Part shown: positions 10,732-22,165 of the stretch, in pieces | How the letters are laid out: the number at the start of each line of letters is the position of its first letter | How positions within the stretch are numbered: the stretch's first letter is position 1 | Assembly: GCF_000247695.1 (NCBI RefSeq) | Contig: NW_004624781.1 | Span: 10,892,182 to 10,956,181 of the forward strand | Direction of reading: 5' to 3' | From: Heterocephalus glaber | Lineage: Eukaryota; Chordata; Mammalia; Rodentia; Bathyergidae | Length of the DNA: 64,000 nucleotides | Notes under the pieces: model-generated | What the model saw: the letters and a program-made list of their open reading frames with translations, nothing else | Told to the model about the DNA's origin: nothing | Databases searched by the model: none | Program-made: the position numbers and the translations under genes

Positions 10732-12604
10732 TCCTTCAGAATCACAAATATGTATGTGACTCTATCATGAATAGGGTTGCCTAGAGCCATTTCTACCCTA
10801 GTAAGGAAATACTTGTAGATGAAGATCTCACCCTTTGCTTAACATGTTTCCCTATTATTTAGATAATATCCCACTGTTAGTGCTAGAATATGTTTTAAAG
10901 TATGAAGTCTAAAGATTTCACTTTATAGTTGAAGGAACTGAGGCTCAGGGGAGTAAGCTAGCATGCTTAAAGTAATACATTGTTTTAGTAGCAATAATAA
11001 AACCTGGCTTTGGGTTTTCTTGACCAATTGCCATGGTAAACTATATGTGGTGTATATGTGACCTGTCTAAAACTTCCCAGGAAGAGTTGTGCATAATTAA
11101 GAAGGCATGGGCAGTAGAGTCATTTAGTCTTCGACTCCGAACAACTCCTGGCCCAGGGTCTCCTGTCTTATAGCTGTGACCTGTGAGAGAGTTTGGAGAA
11201 TCTGGAAGGACTGAGCACAGGGACTGCTGGGAACACTGGTCATCTTAGGTCAGCATTCAAAAACTGCCTTGAGTACCATACATTGGCCAAAGTATACATA
11301 AAAATTTATACCTCTCTTAATCTGACTTTTGCTTAATATCACAAAAAAGTTATATCTTAGGTAGTTATCAAGGGCCATGATGGTGACCAATTTGTGTATT
11401 TGGTTCAGGGACTTTTGTCTTATTTTCATGAAGGCAATTTGGGATTTAGATACCTGGAGTAGGAAAGAATAAGAGTAAGAGGATGTCCAATGAAGGAGGC
11501 CAAGGTCCAAGGCGAGAGGAGCTCTGGTTTTGAATGGGAGGGGTGGTCTTCAAGGTTGTAGCAGATGAAGTAGTGGTAAAGGAGTGAAGAGTAAGTTATG
11601 GTACTGGGGAGCTCTGCATACCCTGGACAGGAGGCTATGGTGCCTTTTTTCTTTCTCTGGAGCCATGAGGTGATGCACCAGTAGAGAGACCCTTATGCTC
11701 GGTGAAGCCCATGTGAGGCAGACAGAAACTGGTCACAGAGAAGGAAACAGCAGGCTTGTGAGGAAAGATATCTCTAGAGAGATACTAGATGGGAGCTGAA
11801 GCCAAGTTCCTGCTGCTGTAAACAGATTTTCCCATGTCTGACAGGATCTGAGAAAAGGTCAAGATACAAGCATTGGTTTTGCTGTCTTCTACTTCTTTTG
11901 TTCAGGAATTCTCGGGCACAAAATGCGAATAACAAGCTCAAAGATAGATGAGTACCAAGTAGAGGCTTTTCCGCTGAATAAAGGAATATGTTGAGAAAAT
12001 TATGAAGTTAACAGTAGAGACACAAAGTGAGGAGTCTTAATGTCTGTATGGCAGTTCCTGCTCGGGCCCATGAAAACGCTGGAAAAACTTTAACAGTAAT
12101 AAAAGGAGTTTAAAGATATAACTACATTAGTCAGAATTCAAGCAGAGGAAAAGAGCTACTGGGAGAGCCAGATATAGCAAAGGGTTTATTGTAATAATCT
12201 GACCTTATGTAATTGCTAAATAGTCGACTAAAGTCTTTGTTTCAGGTGTTTGAGTCTGAGGTTGGAAGGACGGTAGATGTTAAGTGGGTGAAAATGAACA
12301 GACTGGAACCCACGTGAAAAAGCTGAGCTCATGAGAACAGACAAGACCTGGAATGATCTCTCGTGGTAGCCACCCCAACTCTGATGATATAGGGGCCTTA
12401 GGAGAACATGGTGCCCTCTGCCACAGTCCTAAACACCCCCTGACCCAGATGTGGAAAAGCTGAAGGTGGATTCGGGGGCACCGGAGACATTGTGGGCTGA
12501 GATGCTACCCACAGCAAGCAAGGATAAACAAGTGGTAAAGTGTTCCAGGTAATGTTGTAAATACATGCTGCCCCTCGTATAGTTTCCTCTAAGAATATCA
12601 CATT
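10729..12604. other. Unique sequence, possible old LTR remnant near 12130
   Basis: No gene is seen. The stretch beginning near 12127, attagtcagaattcaagcag and then gggtttattgtaataatct, faintly resembles the edge of an old ERVL-type LTR, but the match is too weak to assign. Confidence 0.35.
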
Positions 12605-13060
12605 CTTCATGACTTTAAACAACTCAGAAATATAATCTTACTCTTCTAGGGGTCAGAAACTCAAGAGATTTGTCTCATGGGACCGAAATCATGGTGGAGG
12701 CTGGAAGTATCCTTCCTGGGCACTCTAGGGGAGAATCTACTTCCTTGCCTTCTTCTAGATGATGTCCATATTTCTTGTACCATTTATCTGGTCCTCCCTC
12801 CATCTTCAAAGTCTGTATCATAGGTGGCAAGTCTTTCTCATGTGGCTACCTCTCTTGTTCTCCTTTTTCTACCCCCTTATGACTAACTTGGCCCATGGAG
12901 AATCCAGAATACTCTCCCTATTTTCAGGTCAGCCAATGAGCAAATTTAATTCCACCAGCAACTGTAATTCCCCTTTGCATTAGAACCTAACATAGTCACA
13001 GATTCCAGATATTGAGACATACACATCATTTAGAGGGTCGTTACTATGTCTACCACACCC
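12605..13060 (-). mobile_element. MLT1-like MaLR LTR, antisense
   Basis: The order of segments follows a reversed MLT1 LTR: aacaactcagaaatataatc, ggggtcagaaactcaagaga, ccgaaatcatggtggaggct, ggcactctaggggagaatct, acttccttgccttcttctag, a run through cttcaaagtctg, then taattccaccagcaactgta and a final gagacatacacatcattta. It is a diverged solo LTR or fragment without coding sequence. Confidence 0.6.
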
Positions 13061-13810
13061 TATTCACCAAAGGAGGATACAGCAACTCTTTATCCATCTT
13101 TGCTGATTTGATTCTTCTTCTTGTGTCATATTCCCTGTTTAATAATCCTACAATGTAAATGATGACATAGAAGTTTAAATATTAACAAATTCCATGTTAA
13201 ATGCTAGAAGGTTCAAAGAAAAAGAACAGTTTATATATACACACTTTCATTTTAAAATAAGAAAGAACTAGTCAAATCTCTATTCTTCATGTCTCTGTCT
13301 GCCTCTGGTCAGGTGACTGTAGCTGCTGTTTATAACTATTTTCTCTTAATATTCATTCTATATTGCCTTTGTGATCAACAGGTAGGTTGGCAGGTTGTGG
13401 CTCCTTGCCTGGTAGTGTGACACACACCTTCCTTCCTAAAGAGTCTTCATCATAAGTAGTCCTGCCCATATCAACTTGCACATTACCTTTGGTTTAACTG
13501 TAGGACAGGAGGATGAAAAGGCTCCCACTGGGATTTCTTACATTTCTGATATATTCCTCTTTTCCCTTGTTGTGTAGCAGCAAACCAGTTTCCCCTTGAT
13601 AGTTAAGTTCAACTACCCCAGTCAGCATGATGGTCCCCTTTCCTGCCTACTGGTCCATTGGCTTGAGAATCCTCAAATGACCAGGTGACAATTTTAACTT
13701 CCACTCTGAGAACCATTTGCTCTGCTGCAAGGGGAAAGCATTCCTCTTTTGGACTATAAAACTTCTAGATCACAGAGTTGTAGGGATGGGACATAAAAAT
13801 GGCTGTAGGG
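13061..13810. other. Unique sequence
   Basis: No repeat or exon is recognised between the MLT1 relic and the next SINE. Confidence 0.4.
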
Positions 13811-13884
13811 GCCAGGGATATAGCCCAATGGTCGAACAATTGCCTAACATGTACAATGAACTGGGTTCAACCCCCAGCACTACA
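13811..13884 (+). repeat. ID-type SINE, typical rodent ID variant
   Basis: The body gccagggatatagcccaatg, through ttgcctaacatgtacaatga, to tgggttcaacccccagcact is a diverged ID element. The A-box region (atatagcccaatggt) and B box (gggttcaaccc) are visible. The gcctaacatg and cccagcac forms match the widespread rodent ID consensus, unlike the taccaaaa-ending copies elsewhere here. Its A-rich tail runs into a purine microsatellite. Confidence 0.75.
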
Positions 13885-13988
13885 AGGAAAAAAGAAAGAA
13901 AAGAAAGAGAGGGAAGGAAGGACAGAGGGATGGAGGAATGGAGGGATGGAGGAACAGAGGGATGGAGGGAAGGAAAGAAAAGAAAGGG
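13885..13988 (+). repeat. Purine-rich (GAAA/GGAT/GGAG) low-complexity tract
   Basis: About 100 bases made almost only of A and G, with imperfect units of aaag, ggaagga and gagggatgga. It starts at the tail of the preceding ID element and probably grew from it. It explains the long charged open frames on both strands here, which are not genes. Confidence 0.9.
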
Positions 13989-15210
13989 GACTGTTTCTTA
14001 GTGGATCACTAAAGATAATAGCAGAGAAGTCCTTACCATTTGCACCCCTTGTCACAGACCCACAGATCTTGTCTATGGGAGACACACCGCCATATATTTT
14101 TTGCTGATTTAGAGCATATACTATATGCAAGTACAAACATTATCCCTGCAAGGTTTTTGCTACCTGGCTGGCACAGTATCTGAGCGTTAAATGACATTGC
14201 ATTATTCTACCAGCCCACACACTCTCAGATGAAGTTGTTGAGGAACATGTGCAGACCATAAGCATGAGCCCAGCAGGGACTGTTTGCTACAGAGTGTGAT
14301 CCTTGCACAGATGCTAGGCTGGGTCGGGGATTATGACAATGAGTGAGGTGCTCACATATCAGTGGATAATGGTTCTGGCAGACATACTATAGTTCAAGGA
14401 GGCAAGTTTATATTCACAGCAAGTCTCCATTCTAGGGAGAACACAGCTCTGCTCCTTCCAGAATGGAAGAAGTGCTCCAATGTAAACAGCCTGCCACTCA
14501 GGTCTGGCTGATCCTTTGGGAAATAATGCCATATCACAAGCTTAGGTTGTTAGCAGATTGGGAATTCTGTAACAGTGAGAGCCAGGTTGTGCTTCATGAA
14601 TAGAAGGCCATGGCTGAGCCCATGCATAGTCTTCATCCAGGTCACCACGGCTACTTTGTAAGCCCATCAGGCAAGGATGGAGTTGGCTGAGGAAAGAGAC
14701 TCAACTATGACCACAGAAACATCATCTTGTCCACCTGCTTAAGTTTGTGGTAACCTGTGGTCGTTCTCCAGGACCATATATCTTCTGTTTCCCTGAATAA
14801 GGATGTGGTAGGAATCATGATGCCTTTGTCGTTCAAGTCCTTTGAGGGTGACATTAACCTCTGTTGTCCCTCCAGGTGGGAGTGGTGTTTTTCCCTTCCT
14901 ATCTTGGCTGTTACTATCACTGTAGCTCTTGGCTTATGCCCCATACAGTCAAGATGGAGATTCTTCCTGCTTTGGAGCTGCCCAGTGGCATTTAGGGTTT
15001 CCAGGCATTGTATCAATTCAGAGCAGTTCTATTTCCTAGAAAACTGATTACTCTTCCCTTCTCCAATCCACAATCACCCTGGAAAATGTCCATAGGTCCC
15101 TTTATGAATGGTAAGCAAGATTTACAGTCTAGATTTTTGGTTGTATGACAGGGTTCATCCCTCAAGGGGATCTTCATGAAGGGTTCCTTTATGGTAGACC
15201 ATAAAACACG
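13989..15210. other. Unique sequence
   Basis: Two overlapping open frames of about 100 codons on opposite strands (14705-15016 and 14757-15047) show no motif and are mutual shadows. No repeat is recognised. Confidence 0.4.
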
Positions 15211-15219
15211 TTCAAATAT

Positions 15220-15640
15220 ATTTCAAAGGGTATAAATCAAACATATGTCTTCTGATGATAAGAATATTAAATTGAAGATCAATAATAAGCTATATAATAA
15301 TGCTCAAATATTTGGAAATAAAGCAACACTTCTAAATGTCTCATGCGTTAAAGAAGACAGTGTAAAGGAAATCAGATAGAATTTCAAACTTAAGTATAAT
15401 GAAAATACAATATATAAAACTGCAGTATGCTTAGAGCAAAATTATGGATTTCAATGGATATATTAGATCTGAAGAAAGGTATACAATGAATGACACAATT
15501 TTCCTCCTTAAAAAGCTAGAAACTAAAAGGTAATTAAACCCAAGCTAAGTAGAAGAAAGTAAATGATAAAATTCGCAGGAGGAGTAAATGAAATAGAAAA
15601 ACATAATAGAGAAAATCAACAAAGTGAAAAGGCAGTTTTT
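15220..15640 (+). mobile_element. L1M ORF2 fragment (decayed)
   Basis: The segments caaatatttggaaataaagc, atatattagatctgaagaaa, ccttaaaaagctagaaacta, ttaaacccaagctaagtaga, agaaagtaaatgataaaatt and agagaaaatcaacaaagtga track the central part of ORF2 of old placental L1M elements. No open frame survives. Confidence 0.65.
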
Positions 15641-16035
15641 AGACTTATAAGTGAATATGCATGGTATCATTATTCATAATAGCTCAAAACTGGAAATAAA
15701 ATGGATTTCCATCAACAGGTGAATGGATAAACAAATTGTTATCTCCACACATCGAAACATAGAATGAACAACTGATATGTGCAATAATATACATATAATC
15801 TCAAAAACATTCTGAGTGATGGAAATTAGACGCAGAGGGAAAATACTATATGATTCCATTTATATAATATTTAGAAAAGGCAAAACTAATCTATCAATCT
15901 TTGACTCAACCAGAGGCCAAGACACACAAGGATGTACTGGCACAGGGAAAGGGAAGTTTGAGAGGGATAGAAATGATTATATTATGAGTGGACTGATGCA
16001 TTTTTCAACAGTACATACACTTGCAAGGTGTGAGT
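15641..16035 (+). mobile_element. L1M end of ORF2 and 3' UTR
   Basis: This part runs from cattattcataatagctcaa and tccatcaacaggtgaatgga through actatatgattccatttata and aaaaggcaaaactaatctat to a variable 3' UTR. In L1 these motifs lie far downstream of the piece at 15220-15640, so either a large internal deletion joined them or they are two insertions. Confidence 0.7.
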
Positions 16036-16600
16036 GAAAAATACAGTGAATGTTTCAGTTTTAAAGTTTATTACAGTAAAAGACGCTTTGCCATTAATCC
16101 TCCTCAACATACTTCCCCCTGCTTTAAACACTTATCCCATGGTTCTTACCACTTTCTGAAGCAGTTCTGGAAGTCCTCTTTTGTGAATGTCTTTAGTTGT
16201 GTTATTGTGGCTACCTTCATGTCCTGAATCAATCAAAATGTTTACCTTTCATGGCATTTTAACTTTGGGGAAGAGCCAAAAGTCACATGGTACCAGATCT
16301 GGTGAATAAGATGGATGAGGACACACTATAATGTTTTCCTAAGCCTACTTTTCTGTTGGATGGCATTCAGCAGCAGCCTTCACTGTATTTTGATTCACAT
16401 CTTATAAAGATACTCATGAAAGAGCACTTCTAGAACTGCTTTAGAAAATGTCATGAACGATGGGATAAGTGTGTTCAAAGCAGGGGAATGGTATTTTGAG
16501 TGAGAGTAATGGCAGTGGGACTTCACTGTGATACATTTTTAAGATTTAAACATTTAATATTTGTTTTGACCATACCTCATAAAATAGGTATGTTCATTGG
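16036..16600. mobile_element. Fold-back mariner element (two inverted 3' halves)
   Basis: The left arm is an antisense mariner 3' end: the terminal stretch tacagtgaatgtttcagttt, then the reverse of the transposase C-terminus (EDFQNCFRKW, minus strand about 16150-16179) and further upstream codons to about 16350. The right arm, from about 16416, is the same end in sense: MKEHF, a stop, NCFRKCHERWDKCV, then the AT-rich tail to tttgaccata near 16573. Both outer ends are therefore copies of one mariner 3' terminus facing opposite ways. The frames contain stops. Confidence 0.65.
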
Positions 16601-17070
16601 AACAGCTTTATTGAAGTTTCAATTCCACACATACAACCACCATGATCCAACTTTACAACAGTTCCATCAACCCAGCACATTCCCTCTTTCCTCTTTGTAG
16701 TAAATTCCCGCTTATATCTCCTGAATTCAGAAATCACTTACCAGATTTTGCTTCCAAAGTTCTGGCTTTTCTTGACATTTCATACAAATAAAAGCATACA
16801 GTAAGTAGTCTTTTGTGTGTGACATCTTTCACTCAAGGCAATATTTTGAAGTTCATCCATACTGTTGCATTTCTTAATCATTCCTACCTTTTAATGCTGA
16901 GTAATATTCCTCTGTATAGATGTACCATATTTTATGTCTACCACATTTTATTTATCTGAGAATGGACATTGAGATTTTTTCCTGGCTTAGGATATCACAA
17001 AAAGCTGTTATTAACATTTGTTATTATTAACATTTGCATGTAAGTCTTGGTATTAGCAGTGAAAGCCAGC
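16601..17070 (-). mobile_element. L1M 3' region, antisense
   Basis: The motifs tgctgagtaatattcctctg, tatagatgtaccatatttta, ttatttatctgagaatggac and ttcctggcttaggatatcac are the reverse of the L1 ORF2 end (in sense: cattgatggacactt; gtaccacattttctt). The upstream portion from about 16601 fits an antisense L1M 3' UTR less certainly. Confidence 0.6.
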
Positions 17071-17075
17071 AAATT

Positions 17076-17207
17076 CTAAAGAATGAAGTGGGGCCGGACA
17101 TTTAGCTCAGTGGTTCCGCTGCCTGACTTGAAAGCACAAGGTCCTGAGTTTGATTCCTGGTACCAAAAATAAAACAAAACAAAACAAAAACCTAAAGAAT
17201 GAAATGG
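17076..17207 (+). repeat. ID-type SINE with 16-bp target-site duplications
   Basis: The flank ctaaagaatgaagtgg (17076-17091) recurs as ctaaagaatgaaatgg at 17192-17207. The body, 17092-17191, begins ggccggacatttagctcagt and ends gattcctggtacc, followed by a tail of repeated aaaac units. The A box (tttagctcagtggtt) and B box (gtttgattcc) are visible. One mismatch in 16 points to a relatively recent insertion. Confidence 0.9.
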
Positions 17208-17234
17208 CCCTAGAAATGTCATTTAATCTCTACT

Positions 17235-17345
17235 TCCTAGTCTGTAGTCAGAAGTAAATAATTCTATATTTTATCAGTATTGAGAGAATTAATTAAGACA
17301 ATGCTTATAAAGTGCCTCATAAAATACAAAGAGAAGGTGTTCAAT
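17235..17345 (+). repeat. MIR 3' fragment
   Basis: The sequence gagagaattaattaagacaa, tgcttataaagtgcctcata and gaaggtgttcaataaaagat is the MIR 3' portion in diverged form (gattaaatgagttaat; aagtgcttagaac; gtgctcaataaat). Confidence 0.5.
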
Positions 17346-19975
17346 AAAAGATAGTTAAGGTTACTAATGAAAATATAAAACATCTCGTAATCTCTTATTT
17401 AGGAAATGGAGTTAGCACAATAGTCCACTGATCGTGCCCAACTCACAGGCAGATCAAATAACAGATTTATTTGGTTTGCAGTGATTGCTGATATTGTTTT
17501 CATTCTTCCTTCTTCACTGGAGCCTTACCTGGAATATGGATCATTGAAGGCAAAAGTCTTCAAAGGCAGACTAGATAAATATGTCGACAGGCAAGAAACC
17601 AGGAAGTAAGAAAATAAAGCCCAGGAAAACAATCTTTATTAACTGTGACTAGGAAAGCCTTCCTGAGTTGCTCTTGGTCTCAGAGACTATCAAACAAGAG
17701 AGGAATAAAAAGACATGTGCCCTCCCTACAGCCGCTGCAGTCTCTGTATCTAACGGTGCCTGAGAATAGGTTGTTAGTGCTCAAGGCTTTTGGAAGGATG
17801 ACAAGCGTGCTCCAGCTTCAAGAAACTTTCATCTCATTAGGAAAATGAACCTCACATCTTGGAAAGAATCAGCCAGCTCTCTACACCAGACAGTACATGG
17901 TCAGTGCTTAGTTTATGTGTTCCTGATTCTTTCACCATGGGAACCTAGCAGAAGAGGAGATGTGTATAAGAGAGACAGCAGCCTCAAAGAATTTAGGGTT
18001 TGAAAAGGGATGCTAAATATTTCCTCTTTTAAAACAGCTAACTTTAATGGGAAGGCAGAGAACTGGGAGAAAGAAAAATAACAGACAGGTGTTGGAGGGC
18101 AAAAAGGTAGAGAGAGATGCTCTCTGAAAGGATTATTCAGTTTCTATAAATGAGACACTTGAAGACACAAACTTATATGCATGTAAAATGGACAGAATGT
18201 CCAATATTCACAAATAACAACAGGTCTTACACTCAGTGACGTTGAGGTTAGATATTGAGGAAATAGTCACCTGGCAGTGGAGAAGGTGCCAAAATATTTT
18301 ATAATTATATACAACCTACTGTGCAGCATGAACATCATACTTACTGTATAATAAATACAATGCACAATGTGGGAACTTGGATAGACATTGATACATACAC
18401 ACATACACATAAAAGAGAGAAGAAACGAATTTGGCCATAATCCCACTATCTAGAGCTTATACTTATTTTTACGCTGTCATTATTTCAAAAAATGTTTATC
18501 TGTGTAGTGAAATGGTTGTGGTGAAGTCACACATAGAGTCTTCCACTTCATATAAAGACTCCCTCATCTTCCCCTTCAGTGAAAACCAGATCACTTAAAA
18601 CAAGGAGCAGTCCTTCCATAACTCTCAGCCATAAACCAGTTTGATTCAGTAATTAATGCTCCGCCCATAGTAATAATCTAAATGTCAGCCTCTCCCTGGG
18701 AATGGAGCCCCTCCCTACCCCTTCCCTGCTCTTCACGTTGATCCCAGGTGGGTAGCTGCCTGGAAAGGAGGAAAGGCGCATCTCACCTCTTCCCTCATCC
18801 AGCCCTTCTACCTCTCTCACTTTCCCACTGGGTTTCTGACCCTACAGCATGGGCAAGGAGGAAAACAAAGGGACACAGGAGGATTATTACTTGACTGATG
18901 CTGTCATGAGCTGACCTTGATGCTATGGGGACCTGGCAAATGTTTAAGCCCATTCTCTCCCAGAGTGTTTTTATGAATTCTTTGGAGACCCCCTGCACCC
19001 CAACTTAGGGCTGGAAATTTCTCATTTATAATTCCCTTCATGTAAGTATATGCCTTTCATAGTACAACTCCAGCTTGCTTCACTGGGGCTCCTGAGTCCC
19101 TCCAAGTAGCACTTCCTACAGTGTAAGATTCAGGCACCTACCAACCCTCCCTCGTATTGGCCTTCAAATCTGGCCCACAAGAAACACACACCTCTGACCT
19201 GTGACCGATAGGAGTCACTTCCTAAGCTTCAGTCCCTGGTCCAGTTCTGCTGGTTGATTCCCCAGCTCCTCTCTCTCCAGACTCCTCAGGAATAAGTCAG
19301 ATGCTGTCCAGATGACACATCCTACGTTCTCCAGCTGGTGTCACTGAGACCTCTCCCTAGGTTTAAAAGGAGGAAAAGAGGCATGGGATGCATAGAACAC
19401 CAAAGCCTCTACCTCTCTAAATAAATCCTCCTGCTGTCGGTGACTTTCAGATTCTTCTAACACTCTGAAGGTAGATAAGAAGTTAAATTGCAAGACTGAA
19501 ACCCTCCTTGCCAATCCAACATGGTGCTCTCACATCTCACACTCATAGGCTTAAGATCTCAGTTTAAATCAAGACCAGTGGAGTTTTATGTGTTTATATA
19601 ACGATTTATGTGTAGTATGTGTTTATATTTAAGTGGGCACATACAACAGTGACTCCTATAGTGCCTGAAATTTGAGAAACCACTGTCTCCTTGGGCATAC
19701 ACCTGTACAATATTAAGAATTTCCATGGGACCATGACTCAGTTCTAGCCAATAAAATCTGAGTGGACATGGTGTATGCCACTTCCAGCTTTGGTCTATAA
19801 ACCTCCCCCACCCCATGCATGATCCTTCTAGATTTTTCTTCTCCTATTAGCTCATATAATGAAATTCAACACTCTTGGAAAACCATACATTGAAAATAGT
19901 AGTTACCACTGGGAGAAATTGGGGCCCTGAATCTTTACAGGGAGAAAACCCTCCCATGGGTGAGGACTACTTACT
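17346..19975. other. Unique sequence, about 2.6 kb
   Basis: No repeat family is firmly recognised. A short TA/CA-rich patch lies near 18390-18415. The 18700-19400 part is pyrimidine-rich. No exon pair or RNA gene is evident. Confidence 0.4.
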
Positions 19976-19978
19976 TTT

Positions 19979-20295
19979 TGTCACAGTGCATTTGGGCCAC
20001 TGTAGCAATAATACCTGAGACTGAGTAACATATAAACAACAGAAGGTCATTGCTTACAGTTCTGGACCCTGGATATCCCAGGTCAAAATGCTGGCAGATC
20101 AAGGTGTCTAGTGCAGGGCTATTGCTCACAGGTGGTCCTTCTACAAGTCCCCTCATGGAGGAGGGACCAAAGGGGCAATGCCATTCATAATGGATATGTC
20201 CTCATGACCTAATCACTTCCCAAAGGCCACATTTCTTAATGCCACACACTGGAAATTAGATTTCAACATAAGAGCTGTAGAGAGACACAAAACAT
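19979..20295 (-). mobile_element. MST/THE1-like MaLR LTR, antisense
   Basis: Motifs occur in the order of a reversed MST LTR: gtagcaataatacctgagac, tgagtaacatataaacaaca, acagttctggaccctggata, ggcaatgccattcataatgg, tgtcctcatgacctaatcac, ttcccaaaggccacatttct and agatttcaacataagagctg. It is a solo LTR relic of an ERVL-MaLR retrovirus-like element with no coding region. Confidence 0.75.
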
Positions 20296-20329
20296 TCAGA
20301 GAGAGAAGTCTTGTCCATTGTAATAATTT

Positions 20330-20575
20330 GTGGAGATTTTGCTGTTCCAGTTGTAAGCATTACTCTGAAACCCTTTTCACCTCTTCATTTTGGGGTATTG
20401 TTATTGATTTATAAGAGCTCTGTACTTATTAAATATATCACACATAATTTTATCATAAATTTTGCTGAAAAAGAATCCCAGCTTGTTACTTGCTCTTAAA
20501 ATTATAATTTTGAGTGCCTAGAAAATTAAATTTTACACAGCAAGATCTGGAAATCATTAGTTTCATGCTCTGAGC
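20330..20575 (-). mobile_element. L1M fragment, antisense
   Basis: The series gatttataagagctctgtac, ttattaaatatatcacacat, cccagcttgttacttgctct and aaaattaaattttacacagc resembles the antisense 3' UTR of old L1M elements (ataaggagctctttatatatt; cccagtttgttgtttgtc). Confidence 0.5.
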
Positions 20576-22100
20576 CCTTTGCCACTATGTTTAGAAAAGT
20601 ATTTTGAAATGTTGATAATTACAAATCCAATTGCCAACTTCTCTGCTGATATCGTAGACTTCTCTGAGATTCATAATTTCTGGTCTGCAGACTGCTCAGC
20701 TACTCTAAAATTTTGAAATACTCATTTGAAATTTGCTTTGAGATTTCAGTGAAAGAGTTCTCAGGCCAAGGGGTGAGGGAGGATGTGGAACCGGACCTAG
20801 TGAACTGGACTGTCATAGCATTAGAGAAAATATCTTGTCTAGATTTATGTAAGTGAAGTTCAACTCTAGAGTTTCAGTGGACTATCTTCATCCTATCTCT
20901 TACCAGAGACCCAGCGCTCCCAAGATAATTTCTGGTTGGCTGAGAATGTTTAAGAAACCCCTTGTTATGTCTGTACTCTTGGGCTATGATTTATGTGCCC
21001 AATTTTCTCAATGCCATCCTCCAACTTCTCCCCCACATCAAAGCTGCCTTGACCTCTGTCCTATTTCTTTGGATAACTGCAATGAAAAACAGAATCTGAA
21101 TTAATATGAGCCAGTTTCTTAGATTTATATTTTCTCTGCCACAACCAAAGCAACAAAGAAATGAAATTGTGCAATTTGGGAAAGAATCCCTAAATTCAGG
21201 CTTCCTTAGGCATTCTCATTTACCAATAAGAGGTAGCCCAGAGGCAAATGGTGATCACTGTAGTTACTTTGCTCTGGTGCAATCACATAGCAAAAAAATT
21301 TTGTCTCTCTTTTCAATGGCTGGCTTGCCAATGCCAGTATATTCAGCTTTCTATAAAATACAAGGTATTACTTAAGGAAAATGTTGCATGTTGAGTGCAG
21401 CTGCCTTCCCAAGGCCTAACACAGTGCTGGCATATAAATCATTCAACACACGTGTTACGTGAATGAAAGATTTTGCCGTCCTACGACACAAAATGTAGTT
21501 TGCAGATGTGTTGTACAGGTGTACATGAGAAACTTAGAGATAACAATGAGGTTTTGGCAAAATTTCTCCCTATTGTCTGAGGTATGGGGACCAAAGAGAA
21601 CATAAGCCCAGGGCATCAGAGGAAGGAGCAAGAGGGATGGGAGGACTCTAGGCAAGGTTGTGATGGGAAGTGGCTACAGGACCAAGGGCTGCCCAATAAT
21701 GGCGCCAGCTTGGACTCCCACTGAGAAACCAAGCAGGAAAGCATGGCAGAGGGAAGCATATGGCAGAGAACCATTTCCAGAACCCCACAGGACAAAAGCA
21801 GAAATGTACCTGCTCCTCTCGGTGATGCATGAGCTCGGCTGTCACCACCTAAGGATCCACGTTTCCCATGGCAGTGTCCTCAGTTGCTGTGCCCGTGCCA
21901 TTAGAGTATCATATGTGCACACACGGGTGTCTTCTCACTTGGCTCTTGCTCAAGCAGTTATTATTTACCACCCCATGAATTTATTAAATAGGAATAGCTT
22001 CTCAGACTAGCTTTACAGCAGGCCAGAGTGGGAAGGTCAGTGCTCTAGGGGAGCTTAACCCAAACAAGAAGCTGGAAGACTGGATGGTCAAAGCTGAGAA
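20576..22100. other. Unique sequence
   Basis: No recognised repeat except a possible MIR 3' end at 21375-21465 (cctaacacagtgctggcata, then aatcattcaacaca). A 116-codon open frame at 21660-22010 has no recognisable motif. Confidence 0.4.
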
Positions 22101-22102
22101 TA

Positions 22103-22165
22103 GTGGTTCTCAAGCTGCTCACTGAGTCCAAAGCATCAGCACCACAAGGGAACTGGGGGGTTTCT
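22103..22165 (+). repeat. MER5A-like hAT fragment
   Basis: The segment agtggttctcaagctgctca, then ccaaagcatcagcaccacaa and gggaactgggg matches the left part of MER5A (cagtggttctcaa; caaagcatcag), a non-autonomous hAT element. Confidence 0.5.

Noticed and set aside
10468..10770. A 100-codon open frame ending in a Cys-Val repeat
   Set aside because: The repeat is the translation of the (TG)18 microsatellite.
13717..14136. Overlapping charged open frames on both strands
   Set aside because: They are translations of an ID SINE and its purine-rich microsatellite.
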